A DNA stretch of 64,000 nt. Origin: Stictocephala bisonia (Eukaryota; Arthropoda; Insecta; Hemiptera; Membracidae). A model generated the notes under the pieces. It made no database searches, was not told the DNA's origin, and was given only the letters and a program-made list of their open reading frames with translations. The stretch spans positions 1,777,501 to 1,841,500 of the forward strand of contig JAQJVL010000155.1 of the NCBI GenBank assembly GCA_035578905.1, read 5' to 3'. Below, in pieces: positions 48,750 to 60,405 of this stretch (position 1 is its first letter; each line of letters begins with the position of its first letter). Made by a program: the position numbers and the translations under genes.

Positions 48750-49030
48750 GAATCTGTAACAGTCTTCTCAAATTATGAATTTCGCACTAGATCCTTCAAC
48801 TCTCTACCAGTTGTGTTTCCGTCCATCCCCATTTAATTTGAACAGTTGTAAACAATTGTACCCCCAAGTGGGGGAAGTTGACTCTCCTTCCCCAGTTGAC
48901 TAACAGGTAGGGCTAGTTATAAGTAGTTGACGACCGCGTTCCAAAATTGGCAATTTCGAAATCATTCAAAATAGGTTAATTTCAAAATTGTATATTGATA
49001 AATAAAGGTGTTATATTATTTTGAACATTG
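48750..49030 (+). repeat. Dispersed repeat family D, copy 2
   Basis: gttgactctccttccccagt, gactaacaggtag and a tail aattgtatattgataaataa match copy 1 at 29925-30440 in the same order. Confidence 0.6.
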
Positions 49031-49339
49031 GATTTATGGAGAGTCAAATAGATGATCACATTAGTAGAAAAATCACTCAACATTAAAATTCTGTTAATTC
49101 AAGATCAGATTTTTCTGAATTTTTTTTCACAAATGAACAAAACACATCACTGTTTTCAATGCGGTGGCATATTTTATCTAGTTATTCTAAAATAATCTGA
49201 ATATAAACACATTATTTTTATTTCCTCTGTGTCGTAATGATGACTAATGACAAGAAATTCTAAGTGGTTGTGTAAGATTACCCAATTTCAAACGTCCTGG
49301 TTCGAAGAGAATAAATTGCAATAGCATTAATAGTCAAAA

Positions 49340-49967
49340 TATGGCGATATCGAAAAAGTAACAGAGTTCAGATACCTAGGAGAAATCCTTGAACCATCAG
49401 GGAAAGAACTTAAAGCCTTGGACTCCCGGATCCAAAAGATGAAGAGGGCTTTTGGTCGTACTCAAAACATATATAACAAAAAATACCTATCAATTTCTAC
49501 CAAAATTCACCACTACAATACCGTCATCAAACTTGAAGTCCTATATGCGAGTGAAACTCTTGATTTGACCAGAAAAGGGATACTTGAAAACATCCTTAAA
49601 GAAGAACGGAAAATCATCAGGAAGATTTCTCGGCCCAAGACTCACTGATGAAGGATACCGACTTCAGTCCCGAACTAGAGTGGAAGAATTCTCAAACTTA
49701 GCCGCGGATATCAGAAAAAGACGCCTAAAATTTTACGGGCATATCAAGCGTCTTCCTGAAAATAGACTAACAAAAATCTTACTAGAGAACACTGAAAATA
49801 TTTTAACCAATAAGTGGACCTCGGAAATCAGGAAAAAGGCCTTGCCGAAAGAGGTGCAAGCTCTGCTGATAAGGACTGGTATTTCCTTCGTTCGCTCCGT
49901 AAACTTAATTCGTGGTAAACTGAAATTTCTCAATTGCCGTGTAAGTGATAAACTCCTTGCTGGTTGA
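49340..49967 (+). pseudogene. LINE reverse transcriptase C-terminal region, frameshifted
   Basis: Frame one (to 49647) reads VTEFRYLGEILEPSGKE, then NKKYLSISTKIHHYNTVIKL and EVLYASETLDL. Near 49625 a one-base shift moves the match to the next frame (49584-49967): GPRLTDEGYRLQSRTR, then RKRRLKFYGHIKRLPENRL. This is the order of the thumb and C-terminal part of a common insect non-LTR retrotransposon polymerase, beginning at the 'YLG' motif. The catalytic domain is missing and the shift kills the frame, but the sequence is better preserved than the other LINE scraps here. It ends at a stop at 49965-49967. Confidence 0.8.
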
Positions 49968-51119
49968 ATGTGTTAAATAACACAGGAAGTCACACACACT
50001 TTCTCCAAGCGCTATTTGACTTTCATGGAACTCCTCTTTGTGCGCAGACGTGTTTTATATGACTGTATTTATATAATATTTATTTTTAAAAGTGGTTTAA
50101 TGTAACGGAAAAGCTATTATTTCAGTTTATTAAAAAAGGATATGCATTACGAGCTTTAATTATACATAATTAAGTATGACAGTGTGTTTATTAAATACTT
50201 TGAAAGACATACTTTTGTGTTCAATTAATATTCATTTTCGTATAAATTTGTACTAAGAGACCTGTGAACTTTGGGTTAGCAGTTTTCTCAATTATTTTTC
50301 AGTATGATTACACATTATTACTATTCCAATTACATGAAACAATATCGTTTAGTTCATTATTACTATTGTCAATAAAGATATAGTAATGAAATGTTGGTAC
50401 TTGAAGAAAATATGTTCAATAATCTCTATGTATATGTATACATTATAAGTCAAACTTAACACTAAACTCGAAAAGTAGTGACTGTATGCACTTGAAGTAT
50501 TTACACTTCATTGTATTTATATACAAGGGTGTATTTATTTTCTAAAATTAATATACATATACAGGCCAGGTCAAGCATTTATCGATCAACCTACATTTCA
50601 CAAATTAAAATAAATGTAAGTGCTGAAAAAGTGCTACTATAACCAAAATAATTTAGGTGCTTATTATATAAAAATGAAATCAATTTATTACTGTGACGAA
50701 ATGACTTGTTATTTATGAAAACAAAACTGTTACGGTTGTGTCTAGCTTAAGTGTTACATTTATAGCATTCACAAACTCCTGATATAACCATTCATAAAAT
50801 TGTATACATTAAAAAAGTACTAAACATATTTGAACTTACCTTTTTCTCCCAAGAAAAGTTAGCGTTTACAATCTGAAACAAAAATAAAACAATAAGTCAA
50901 GAGCAAAACAGAATGTTATCCAAGTGCTGATTGCTTTGTAAGACTTTGATTATAAGATGAGTTGTAACTAAATAAAATAAACTTCATATTCACAAGTTGG
51001 GGAAAAAACTCATGAATACTCTAGGAATTGTATTGTAATATTTTAACTATTTTTAATAAAATTTTTTGTTAATTTAACAGAAATTACAATTTACACATTT
51101 AATTTAGAATTTACTAGTT
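49968..51119. other. AT-rich DNA, no gene seen
   Basis: No repeat or gene is recognised. Confidence 0.4.
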
Positions 51120-51225
51120 TTAACAGTCTTCTCCAGTGAATATTTTTGTCACTCTCAAGCCTCCTGCCCTCTACTTGTTGACTTTGGAACTATTTGCAAC
51201 TCCGTCGACTATCAGAAGACCTGTA
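51120..51225 (+). repeat. Dispersed repeat family D, copy 3 (5' part)
   Basis: acagtcttctccagtgaata, then ctcaagcctcctgccctcta, ttgttgactttggaactatt and cgactatcagaagacc match the start of copy 1. Confidence 0.6.
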
Positions 51226-53163
51226 GTGCTTAGATTAGATCAAATTAGACGAGGAGATCAAATTAGCGACGGTAAAAACAAATCTATTATATTAATGAAC
51301 TAATCTGCAAATTTTGCAACATACAGTAATTTCAAAAAGGTTTTAATGGCACATAGCAACATTGAAATTAATATTTACTGTTGAAATCATAAATATTTAA
51401 CGAATCGATATTTTTGTTTACTTCGAAAAAAAACAATGATAGAAAACGTGCTTAGTCCAACTTAAATTTCGAGATAGTACTAAGAATTTTGAGGGAGGAT
51501 AATATTCTTTTTACTCTATTCATTTATTTAGTTTTCTTATTAGGGTTCTAGTTTTTCATATCATATCACATAATGTTGACTATACCAAATCACGAAGGCT
51601 AAGCAGTTCTGATCTTTAATATTTTGTTCTTGAAAAACACCACAGACAAACGTGATATTATAAGTCAGTAATTTGTAAATGATAGCCCGAATCTTAAGTG
51701 AATAAGGCTTTTAGTAGCTGAGTAAAGTTTTTACAATATCACTGAAAGTTGAAACATTTTCTGTAAAAGACAAAACAGTTTTTTTTCAATAAGAAAAACC
51801 AGGTGAACAAGCAGCTTATTTCCAACGTTTTTTTTTTTTTTTTTTTGATAAAAAAGAAACAATACATACTTGTTATGATCATTACAATGGTTTTTTAATA
51901 TTTAAACTTGGGTCGAAAAATGGGAGAAGATAATTTTGGTTTTTCATATAAGTTATGATCATTTGGTTTGTTACGACAAAGTCTGTATCTGAAGAATTTG
52001 AAAACAAATGATGAAGGTCTGTACGTACTAATAACTACAAATGTGCCGGATAAATAGTGACCAGCGTATTTAGCGTATATAGGGGTTTCAGGAGCGGAAG
52101 GAAACGTTCCTCCACTTCACTAACGTACACCACGGGCGTAACTTAATTTGTACTTAAGCTCTGGTTTATATTCAACTACCACAACAGTATCTAGTTGTAA
52201 AAATAATTGTTATTGAACTGGACTAGTTTGTTTTATTGCTATTTATTGTTTGCATTATTATATTGTGTTATTATTGTTATTTGAATACTAAATAATGTTT
52301 TAATTGAACCGTTCCAAGCTTGATTCGTTAGGGTTGATCAAACCAACCAATGGTAAATGCTAATGATGACGCAATGGGCGGAGTTTTCTACTGTGCTGCA
52401 AGCATGTGGTCTACCAACAATCTTGTTTCCATGACATTTATTAAATGGAAAGAGTGGGGGAAGAGTAGCTCTCTATCAATTCCATCACTCAGTGCATCTA
52501 TTTCACAACAGTGTTTTCAGTAGGCCACAATATAAGTAGTCTATCTAATGTGCAATCATTATTACATTTTGCTTACTTATTAATTAAAATGTAATTGTTT
52601 CATTTTTGTTAATCCAAGTTTAAAAATAAAAAAAATTAACTGTGCAAAATCACATAAAATGTCTAACTCCATAAATACCTCCCTGATTTATATAAAATTC
52701 TTTAATATAGCAATACTTGAATTAGAATTCGCTAATACATCATACTCGACGGTATAGAAAACCTGATAAATAATGAGATTAACCCAATAATTATTGGCAT
52801 TATAATGGAACTGTCAGGATTATTGTTGCTGTTTGATCTAGAATCAACTATTCCATGGCTGATAATCATATAATCATATATAGTATTCTTGGAAATTTCA
52901 TTAAATTAGTTCTTGTTTTGATCACACATATTTCCATCGTAAATTATTTTATTAACTAAAAATATTTTAGAAGCACTATGTCGTTATGCTTGTAATTCTT
53001 TGACTGCATGTTTAGACTTTATATATTTACAAAATATATAACACCATATAGTTCACTAGCTCTATTAAAAAGTGTGTTTTAGATTTGATTACATTATTTC
53101 AAATTAAACCTGTTTACGTTGTAAACAACAATCTAGAATTTTTCCATGTAATGTTTTAGTATA
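51226..53163. other. AT-rich DNA, no gene seen
   Basis: Nearly 2 kb without a supported gene. A poly-T run lies at 51829-51846. Confidence 0.4.
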
Positions 53164-53633
53164 CATACGAGGGAGACAAAGGAAGTTGGACATTTGCCAT
53201 CATTACGTGAAAATTACCAATCACGACGTTTCGATTTGGTAAAACCCAAACCTTTTTCAAGTGCTAAAAACTAAATTACATCTACACAAACATGTTATAA
53301 AACTACGTTCTTAAACTAATAAACTTATCTACTTTAATAATTATCTACATTTTTATCTAGATCCTAGAATGGGGTACAACAAAATCAACATTTTATATTT
53401 AGTATAAGTTGATTTTGTTGTATCCCATTCTAGGATCTAGATAAAAATTTAGATAATTACTAAAGTAGATAAGTTTATTAGTTTAAGAACGTAGTTTTAT
53501 AACATGTTTGTGTAGATATAATTTAGTTTTTAGCACTTGAAAAAGGTTTGGGTTTTACCAAATCGAAACGTCGTGATTGGTAATTTTCACGTAATGAAGG
53601 CAAATGTCCAACTACCTTTGTCTCCCTCGTATG
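53164..53633. mobile_element. Foldback of two Penelope-type termini
   Basis: Two arms (53164-53389 and 53408-53633) are about 97% complementary by eye and meet at an 18-nt spacer (53390-53407). Each arm, read outward, ends with a hammerhead-like block: GCAC-UUGAAAA, one base, stem GUUUGG/CCAAAUC with a long loop, then GAAA and CGUCGUG. It then finishes at ccctcgtatg. The core has C3 and G8 changed, so self-cleavage is unlikely. The layout is the same as the head-to-head PLE pair at 36.7-38.0 kb but without any coding part. Assignment to PLEs is inferred from this terminus. Confidence 0.6.
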
Positions 53634-54435
53634 ATACTCCATCATTAACAAATTTCAAAAACAAAGTTTAGTATACAGTTATGATTTTATAATTGTTATA
53701 CATTAATTAATGATTGTCCCAACTTGCCATTAGCGCGCGCTTAATAACATTTGAGTATAGTTGTGACGCGCGGTGTTGCGAATAGTATTGCGTTTGACAA
53801 ACAACAGACAGTAAATCGCTTGAAGATAACAACATAAGACAATTACATTTGAAAACAACACAAAAGAACAATATACAAATAAAAATAATATTTAAATAAT
53901 GAGAAAGAAAATTTTGAAAGAAAATACGATACATTCACAATATCACACATATAAGTTATGAAGTAGTTGCTTTTACAGAACTGAAACTTGGCAACAACGC
54001 AGGACATAAAAGCGTTGCTATTGGCTGCTGACTTACATCGTCGCGCCATTGGTTGTAGCTCAGAAGAACTATATATTTAGTTACTCTGAGGTTGTACCGT
54101 ACCAACACTCTTCGCAGTTCCAGTATGTGCCGTAAGAGCGCTCTGAAGTCAAGTGGGGACTTTCAATAAATAAACAATAAATTACTAACCGATTCCTTTT
54201 AATTAATTAGTCAAAATAATGCTTATTTAATATATGGAGTTTTGGTTTAAAAATACTTCAATTGTGGGTATAAGTCAGCTTACTTAATATTTCTAGAATA
54301 TATCACGCACGCACGCACACACACACACACATACATATATCAATACACTTTCATTACAACTCCTTAAAATAAATAAAGTCCATATGATTGTCTATGCAAT
54401 AAATAGATTCTAATTTAATTTTTGACAAAGACAAG
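53634..54435. other. No recognised gene; short CA repeat
   Basis: A cgcacgcacacacaca microsatellite lies at 54305-54332. Two minus-strand open frames (53707-53934 and 53843-54049) overlap in different frames and lack motifs. Confidence 0.4.
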
Positions 54436-54501
54436 TTTGAGCTTAGAGTAAACTCCAGTATATAAACGTTTGGTGTCAACGGAAATGACCGTCTGGAGGG
54501 A
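54436..54501 (+). repeat. Inverted repeat copy, outer pair, left
   Basis: agcttagagtaaactccag and ggtgtcaacggaaatgacc correspond in reverse complement to 62999-63062. Confidence 0.65.
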
Positions 54502-54906
54502 AAACCAAGAGAAAGATACTGCCTTTCTCATTTCTCTTTCACTGGATTAAGGCTGGAGCATTATTGTCTATAGTATAAGAAAGAAGGAAAACTCATTTTA
54601 AGTAACCATGATTAATACAGGATAAATATTTACGACAGTAAATTATGTGGATATTTTACACACAATACAAACTTTTGTATTATCCACTTTACGTACTCTA
54701 ATTTTGATAGCTTAACCTATTCTATAAAGTTATCAAAAGTGGAGTGTATAAAATGGATAAAACCAAAGTTCATAAACTGAATAAAATAAATACATAATTT
54801 ATAATCATTATTGTTTATTACCATAGTCTTGTAAATATATTTCTATGTAAATATTTAGACGTAATAATCATGGTTAAACCCTAAAATACTACTTTGTTGT
54901 CTGCAG
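54502..54906. other. AT-rich DNA, no gene seen
   Basis: No feature is recognised between the inverted-repeat copy and the 21-bp satellite. Confidence 0.4.
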
Positions 54907-55714
54907 ATATTAAACATACAACCACAGCCTTTAAACATACGACCACAGACATTAAACATACGACCGCAGACATTAAACATACGACCGAAGACATTAAACA
55001 TACGACCGCAGCCTTTAAACATACCATCAAAGACATTAAACATACGACAGCAGACATTAAACATACGACCACAGCCTTTAAACATACGACCGAAGACATT
55101 AAACATACGACAGCAGACATTAAACATACGACCGCAGCCTTTAAACATACGACCGAAGACATTAAACATACGACCGCAGCCTTTAAACATACGACCGAAG
55201 ACATTAAACATACGACCGAAGACATTAAACATACGACCGCAGACATTAAACATACGACCGAAGACATTTAACATATGACCGCAGCGTTTAAACATACGAC
55301 CGAAGACATTAAACATACGACCGAAGACATTAAACATACGACCGCAGACATTAAACATACAACCAAAGCCTTTAAACATATGACCGAAGACATTAAACAT
55401 ACGACCGCAGACATTAAACATACAACCAAAGCCTTTACACTTACGACCAAAGACATTAATCATACGACCGAAGACATTAAACATATGACCGCAGCGTTTA
55501 AACATACGACCGAAGACATTAAACATACGACCGAAGACATTAAACATACAACCAAAGCCTTTAAACATACGACCGCAGACATTAAACATACAACCAAAGC
55601 CTTTAAACATACGACCGAAGACATTAAACATACGACCGCAGACATTAAACATACAACCAAAGCCTTTAAACATACGACCGCAGCCTTTAAAAAAAACGAC
55701 CGCAGACATTAAAC
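54907..55714. repeat. 21-bp satellite array, about 38 units
   Basis: The consensus unit is cattaaacatacgaccgaaga, with main variants in which aagacatt becomes cagacatt, cagccttt or aaagccttt. A block starting gcagcgttta recurs after exactly 210 bp (55281 and 55491), so a ten-unit higher-order repeat is present. Because 21 is a multiple of three, both strands stay open: up to 284 codons on the minus strand as heptads like RMFNVFG, and on the plus strand as DIKHTTE. No start context, non-repetitive coding flank or domain supports a gene. Confidence 0.9.
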
Positions 55715-55796
55715 TTAAAACACTTTAACTAAAAATTAATACATTCAGCACAATTATAATTTAGCACAATTAAGTATATTTTTCATAAGTAGCTGG

Positions 55797-55798
<2 letters not shown>

Positions 55799-55860
<62 letters not shown>

Positions 55861-55894
55861 ATATATATATGTATATATGTATGTATGTATGTAT
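55799..55894. repeat. (TA)n / (TATG)n microsatellite
   Basis: A TA run of about 50 bp grading into gtatgtat repeats. Confidence 0.95.
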
Positions 55895-56479
55895 TAGAAC
55901 AGAGAAGGAATTGAATATGTAAAAAAAAAAAAAAATTGAAGACATCATTTTATTTTACTTTGTGAGAAAGAGGTATAAAAGTGAGAAATATATTCTTGAG
56001 ATATGCATTTTGAACTGATGAGATGAAAACATAGTTTGCAAATGGATACAGTAATGGTTGCTAATTTGTTGATAATTAGTATTACTAAACTATTAGATAT
56101 TAGAAGGGCTTTGAGGAAAGTATTAGAAAGGAACGTCTCTAACTTTTTCTCACAACGTAAAGCATATTTTTCATTTCATAGAGTTCAAGGCTTCATTACG
56201 AGATGGGAACGGGCACTCATTTATACCATTAGCCATTTATCCATTACACTCTGCTTCTGTAAAGTTAAATAACACTACGTATATTGGTGGGTCAGTACCA
56301 CTGTACACCTATGGGTGGGTGAATCATTGCCAACGTGTCAGTATGGACGGCTGGGTGCGTCAAAAACAACGTACATGTCAATGCCACTGTACATGTATAG
56401 GTGGGTGGGTAGATCAGGACCACTATAAAATTTTGTGGAGTTTTTACTAAATGTTACAGATACGTGGTTTAGTTATCGA
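55895..56479. other. No gene; GTGGG-rich short repeats
   Basis: 56282-56425 contains repeated variants of ccactgtacacctatgggtg and catgtataggtgggtggg. Similar wording (tgtatagatgggtgggaa) occurs near 35328-35380. A 78-codon frame at 56036-56272 has no motif. Confidence 0.35.
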
Positions 56480-56625
56480 ATTCTTTATAATTCGGTGTTG
56501 AAACACGAATTTTATTTCATTATGAGAGCTGTCTAATTAAATTGGTGCTGCGTCACGCACATAGCAACCACTAAAGTCAGCGTTGCTGCACGCGTGATCA
56601 GTCAGCGACTATCACATGGTGGAAA
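56480..56625 (+). repeat. Inverted repeat copy, inner pair, left
   Basis: About 145 bp, including tctaattaaattggtgctgc and cagcgttgctgcacgcgtga, matches 61503-61662 in reverse complement with moderate divergence. No third copy was seen. Confidence 0.75.
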
Positions 56626-58760
56626 CATGGTATGCTGTGATTAGTCTTTATTAGGAATAAAAACCGTACCAATTATAATTAGTTGTTATAATTTTTGCGG
56701 AATTTTCTTAAATTTTAATGAACCGCTTAGACTGGTATTTCAGTAAATGCACTCCAGTGACTGTCAAATGTTTTTACTATACAATCTCTTGGGATCAATT
56801 TAGTAAAGTATTTTGAACAAACTTGAAACTTTTTAGACAGTTATTATTTTGTCTTAGAATTTATTTTGTTAAATTATACAGTATTATGTAACGAGTAATT
56901 GTAGAACATTTCAACATTTTTTTATCTCCATTAGTGTTTTTAAACTTTGGAAATGATAATTGTTACGTATTAAAGTGAATTTAAAAGATTATAATAGCCA
57001 ATAAACTTATCAAACATCTATAAAGCAAACAAAATAAAAAAAAAAAAAAAACACTTCAAGATATTGAAAATTTATAATTCTAACAACTGTTCAGACCAAC
57101 TCTTATTTATTTTCATAGATGATATTCTCTACGTGTATAGAATACTCAGAGTTGATTAGTTATAATAACTACACAATTTTTTTAACAACGTGATATAAAT
57201 ATATAATACCAATCATTTTTCAAATATTTTCAAAAACTAAAGGTAGAAACACTATGGGTTTATATTTTTCTATTTTAAGTTGCTTACACCAATTATATTG
57301 GATAAAGGATCATATTTACTGTTAGATAAATATCAATTACACTTTCTCAGACGGTTCTAAAATGTAAGGAGACTTACGTTAAATTTTAGAAACACGTTAA
57401 CCTTACCTGATCGTAAATTAGCAAGTCCAGTACATATGAATGGCTAACATGAATTATGGTGAGTTGTAAATGTACCTGGTATTGTCAAGTTGATGGTTCC
57501 GCAGATGACAACTGTACTATAGCCTCACTTGGCAGCATTTCCCTTATCGGCCACCCAGTGCGCTGTGTGTTACTCCATACTCGTACATATTTACTGGCTA
57601 TACAACTGATTAACACTTCATATACCTAGTACAAGTGTTGTACTTTGGGTTTGTGTTAGAAGAGATTCATTTACATCGATCTCTGTTAAAAATTACCACA
57701 GAGAATAAATATACAGAGGTGGAATTCGATAGTTCACTGAAATGCGTGTCAAGTAGTTACTTCTCCACTTTTCCGTGGGTATGTGGTCTTTCCCTTTTAC
57801 TTCCTCCCATGTGCGTTATCATAAAGTATTGTGATCGTCCAAAAATCATTATTTACAAGTTGGTATAAAAATCAATTTTAGGATCCCCTACACCCAAAAG
57901 TGTTTTTTTCGAAAAGAAATTTTGATGTCTGTTCGTATGTGAGTATATTGTGTAGTCTGTGTGTATGTGCAGTCCATCGACCAAATGGATGGATCGATTT
58001 TTATGAAATATGGTATGTATGTGTAATTAACCAATATCTCCCGATAATTTTTTCACCTTTTTGAATTTTTTTTATGAGAAAAACAGGCGTTCTCAAAACA
58101 AAAAACCATTAACAGTAAGGATATTGATTAACTTTCGAGAAAGATGTAAATTACAATTTAAAATATTTTAGTAAAAAGCGCATGTCTTTAACTTGACAAG
58201 TTTTTGAGTTATGGAAAAAAAACATAATTGGGAATCAAACTGGTAATTTTCAAAGTTTTCATTTTCTTTTAGTGTTTAATATGAGGGAACGTTTGAGCCA
58301 AATATTTGGAACCGTTTATTTTCCTCTATATCCTCAAGGATAAATGAAGTTCATTTGTCCCCAAATCATCAATTTAGTAACTGTAATCTCAGATTGATAA
58401 AGATGTACATTAGTTATAATATAGTTATAACTGCCACTGCTGCTGCCATAAAAAGCGACCTCTGTTTCTTTTTCTCTGAGGGAGTACTAATTAAATATTT
58501 AGTATTTCATTCTGACTTATCTTTAACGGAAAATAATCTTACAAGGATTTCCAGTTTTATGAAAATACATTTTTGTCAACAAACTTATTTTCCTTCATTT
58601 TATAATTTATCTGTTTGTCAATGTTGTTTTGCCAAATTGTGCTGCGATTATGCATTTGCGAAAACAAATACGAGCAATCCGGCATGAATGCAATGAACTT
58701 ACATTTATTAATGACGTCCTGCGACCAAACGTTTGGTATCCTGTTTGGTGGGGTCATATT
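56626..58760. other. No recognised gene
   Basis: AT-rich. 57930-58010 contains gatggatcgatttttatgaa in a TGT-rich context, a wording common in arthropod interspersed repeats, but no boundaries are visible. Open frames at 57635-57868 and 58355-58687 lack motifs. Confidence 0.35.
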
Positions 58761-58769
58761 ATGTATTCC

Positions 58770-58920
58770 AGCAGTGACTAAAAGTACGGCATTATGCTTT
58801 TATACTAACGTCACCGACCCTTCAAAATGTCAGCGTCAACTTAACCTCATTCGTCAATTGTCAACAACAGGTCCTTACACGGCAGGATGTGACCTGATTC
58901 CAGCTGACCAGAACAATTAA
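58770..58920 (+). other. Weak candidate for an isolated coding exon
   Basis: After ttatgtattccag, a good 3' splice-site-like sequence at 58757-58769, a frame reads TALCFYTNVTDPSKCQRQLN and on to a stop at 58918-58920. Composition is closer to coding than the surroundings, with three cysteines and few AT-biased residues. A longer 101-codon frame with an ATG at 58615 also includes it. No protein family was recognised and nothing else supports an exon. It could be chance. Confidence 0.15.
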
Positions 58921-59137
58921 TTAACTTTAAAAGGACCTGTGTCCAGCAATACAGTCCAGCTGCTACTTACAATGGTAAACAGACTGTTTTATCTCCTTTT
59001 TACACCATTTTAGAACATATTCCCAAGAGAAGAAAGTTTCTAATTTGCACGTAACTTGTATTTCAGAAGTCCCTTAACAACCTTAAATTATTAATTGAGA
59101 AAAAATATATACCTTGTTCAATCACTTTTATTTCATA

Positions 59138-59177
59138 TACACTACATGTTTCGATCCTTAGATCATCTTCAGGTGTA
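59138..59177 (-). ncRNA. Hammerhead-ribozyme-like motif with intact core
   Basis: On the minus strand: UACAC (stem I), CUGAAGA, one U, stem II GAUC/GAUC with loop UAAG, GAAA, CAUG then U (palindromic minimal stem III, ACAUGU), A at the cleavage position, and GUGUA (stem I partner, five perfect pairs). All conserved core bases are present. The shape is that of the type I hammerheads with minimal stem III reported from Penelope-like elements. The only departure is one unpaired base after CUGAAGA, seen in every copy in this window. Confidence 0.65.
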
Positions 59178-59329
59178 AATTGTAACAAATCTTGAAGGTA
59201 TCAATAAAAATTTAAATTGGTTAAAACTTAATAAACTAAAAATACATAAAAACTGTTTTGGTTAGCTAGTTGTTATTATCACAGATGTTGTAATATTAAA
59301 TGTAAATATTGTAGTTTTTTTGTAATTTA

Positions 59330-60130
59330 ATGGTGTCTAGATATCTTCTTGTTGTATTTATTAGTTATGTACTTTTTTTGTTTTTGTATATATGTATCAA
59401 ATATAATATTAGATTGGAAAGATATTTGGTCATTAAGTAAATTATTTGGATCAGTCTTTTTTGCTTTGTAGATGGCTAATTCTACTTTGACATCGAGTTT
59501 AAGGCTTTTTGGTAAGATTTGAATAATGTCCATATTATTTTCAATAAATGTACAACTATGAGATTCGGATATTAAGTGTTCAGCGTAAGTGGATTGTTGG
59601 TGTTGTGAATTTTTTGGTATATGTTCTTTAAATCTTTGTTTGAAAGATCTCCCAGTTTGGCCAATATAAAATTTGGGACATTCATTACATTTGATACTGT
59701 AAATACCAGATTTGTCCTAATTATTTGAGGTGGCTGGATTGTTTTGTAACAATTTTTGAAGAGTATTGTTGACGGTATGTGCAAGAACAGTATTGTTTTT
59801 GTTAAATATTATATTAATGCTATTATTGATTTTCCCATAGTATTGGATTTTTATATATCTTTTTTCAGATGTGTCTCCTTCTTTCTTCTTGTTTTGTTTG
59901 TGTCTATTTATTATGGAGTCTATCATTTGAGTTTTGAATCCATTCGCTCTAGCTATATGTTTTGTTGAAAATATTCTTTTTTGTACGCTTCTTGATTTAA
60001 AGGATATGTCAGTAATCTATGAACCATGGAATTGTATGCCGCAATCTTATGGGACCATGGATGATTGGACGATTTATGAATTGTGTGATCTGTTGCTGTT
60101 GGTTTTATGGTTGGTTATTATGATTTATCA
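59330..60130 (-). pseudogene. PLE reverse transcriptase C-terminus plus GIY-YIG domain
   Basis: Starts with KPTATDHTIHKSSNHPWSHK and AAYNSMVHRLL, the conserved C-terminal motif of PLE reverse transcriptases. After a frame change it continues RIFSTKHIARANGFKTQMID, a basic linker (HKQNKKKEGDT), then YYGKINNSINIIFNKNN. After a stop and shift near 59718 it reads SGIYSIKCNECPKFYIGQTG with RSFKQRFKEHIPK: a full GIY-YIG motif with its Cys and His ligands. It ends around NIIFDTYIQKQKK near 59375. The catalytic half of the reverse transcriptase is missing, and at least two frame breaks are present. Confidence 0.85.
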
Positions 60131-60164
60131 TTCATCATTATGTCACCAATCGTAGAGACATGAC

Positions 60165-60405
60165 TGAAAATGAAAATCGGTTGAGTGTAATGAATATAGA
60201 TGAATAAGTGTAGTCATTATTACTAGGTTTGATTGTTCCTTAGAAAGAACCATTAATTAATAGCCAAATAGCCAGTGCAATAAAGGGACCTAGAGCTTTA
60301 CGTGGAATCCGAAACACGTTCTATTGATCTGATGACAAGTCTGATACTCAGTTCTCTTCCCTCTACAATACCCGGCCCCACTACTACCAGCATGGACACC
60401 CGATG
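60165..60405 (-). mobile_element. SINE-B copy, 5' truncated
   Basis: On the plus strand it reads as the reverse complement of the family: ttgagtgtaatgaatataga, ccattaattaatagcc, gctttacgtggaatccgaaa, ctgatactcagttctcttcc and agcatggacaccc. Confidence 0.75.

Larger units (their letters stand above)
59100..60150 (-). mobile_element. Penelope-like element, 5' truncated
   Basis: Reading on the minus strand: the RT C-terminus (60130-60000), linker, GIY-YIG endonuclease (59705-59330), then a 3' region with a hammerhead-like motif (59177-59138) ending near 59100. The 5' end abuts a SINE-B copy. It is a separate family from the PLE at 36.7 kb, as its endonuclease differs at many residues. Frameshifts show it is inactive. 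Confidence 0.85.

Noticed and set aside
54855..55712. Heptad-repeat proteins of 284, 145 and 128 codons in the 21-bp array
   Set aside because: Open on both strands because the period is a multiple of three; no non-repetitive coding flank, domain or start context.
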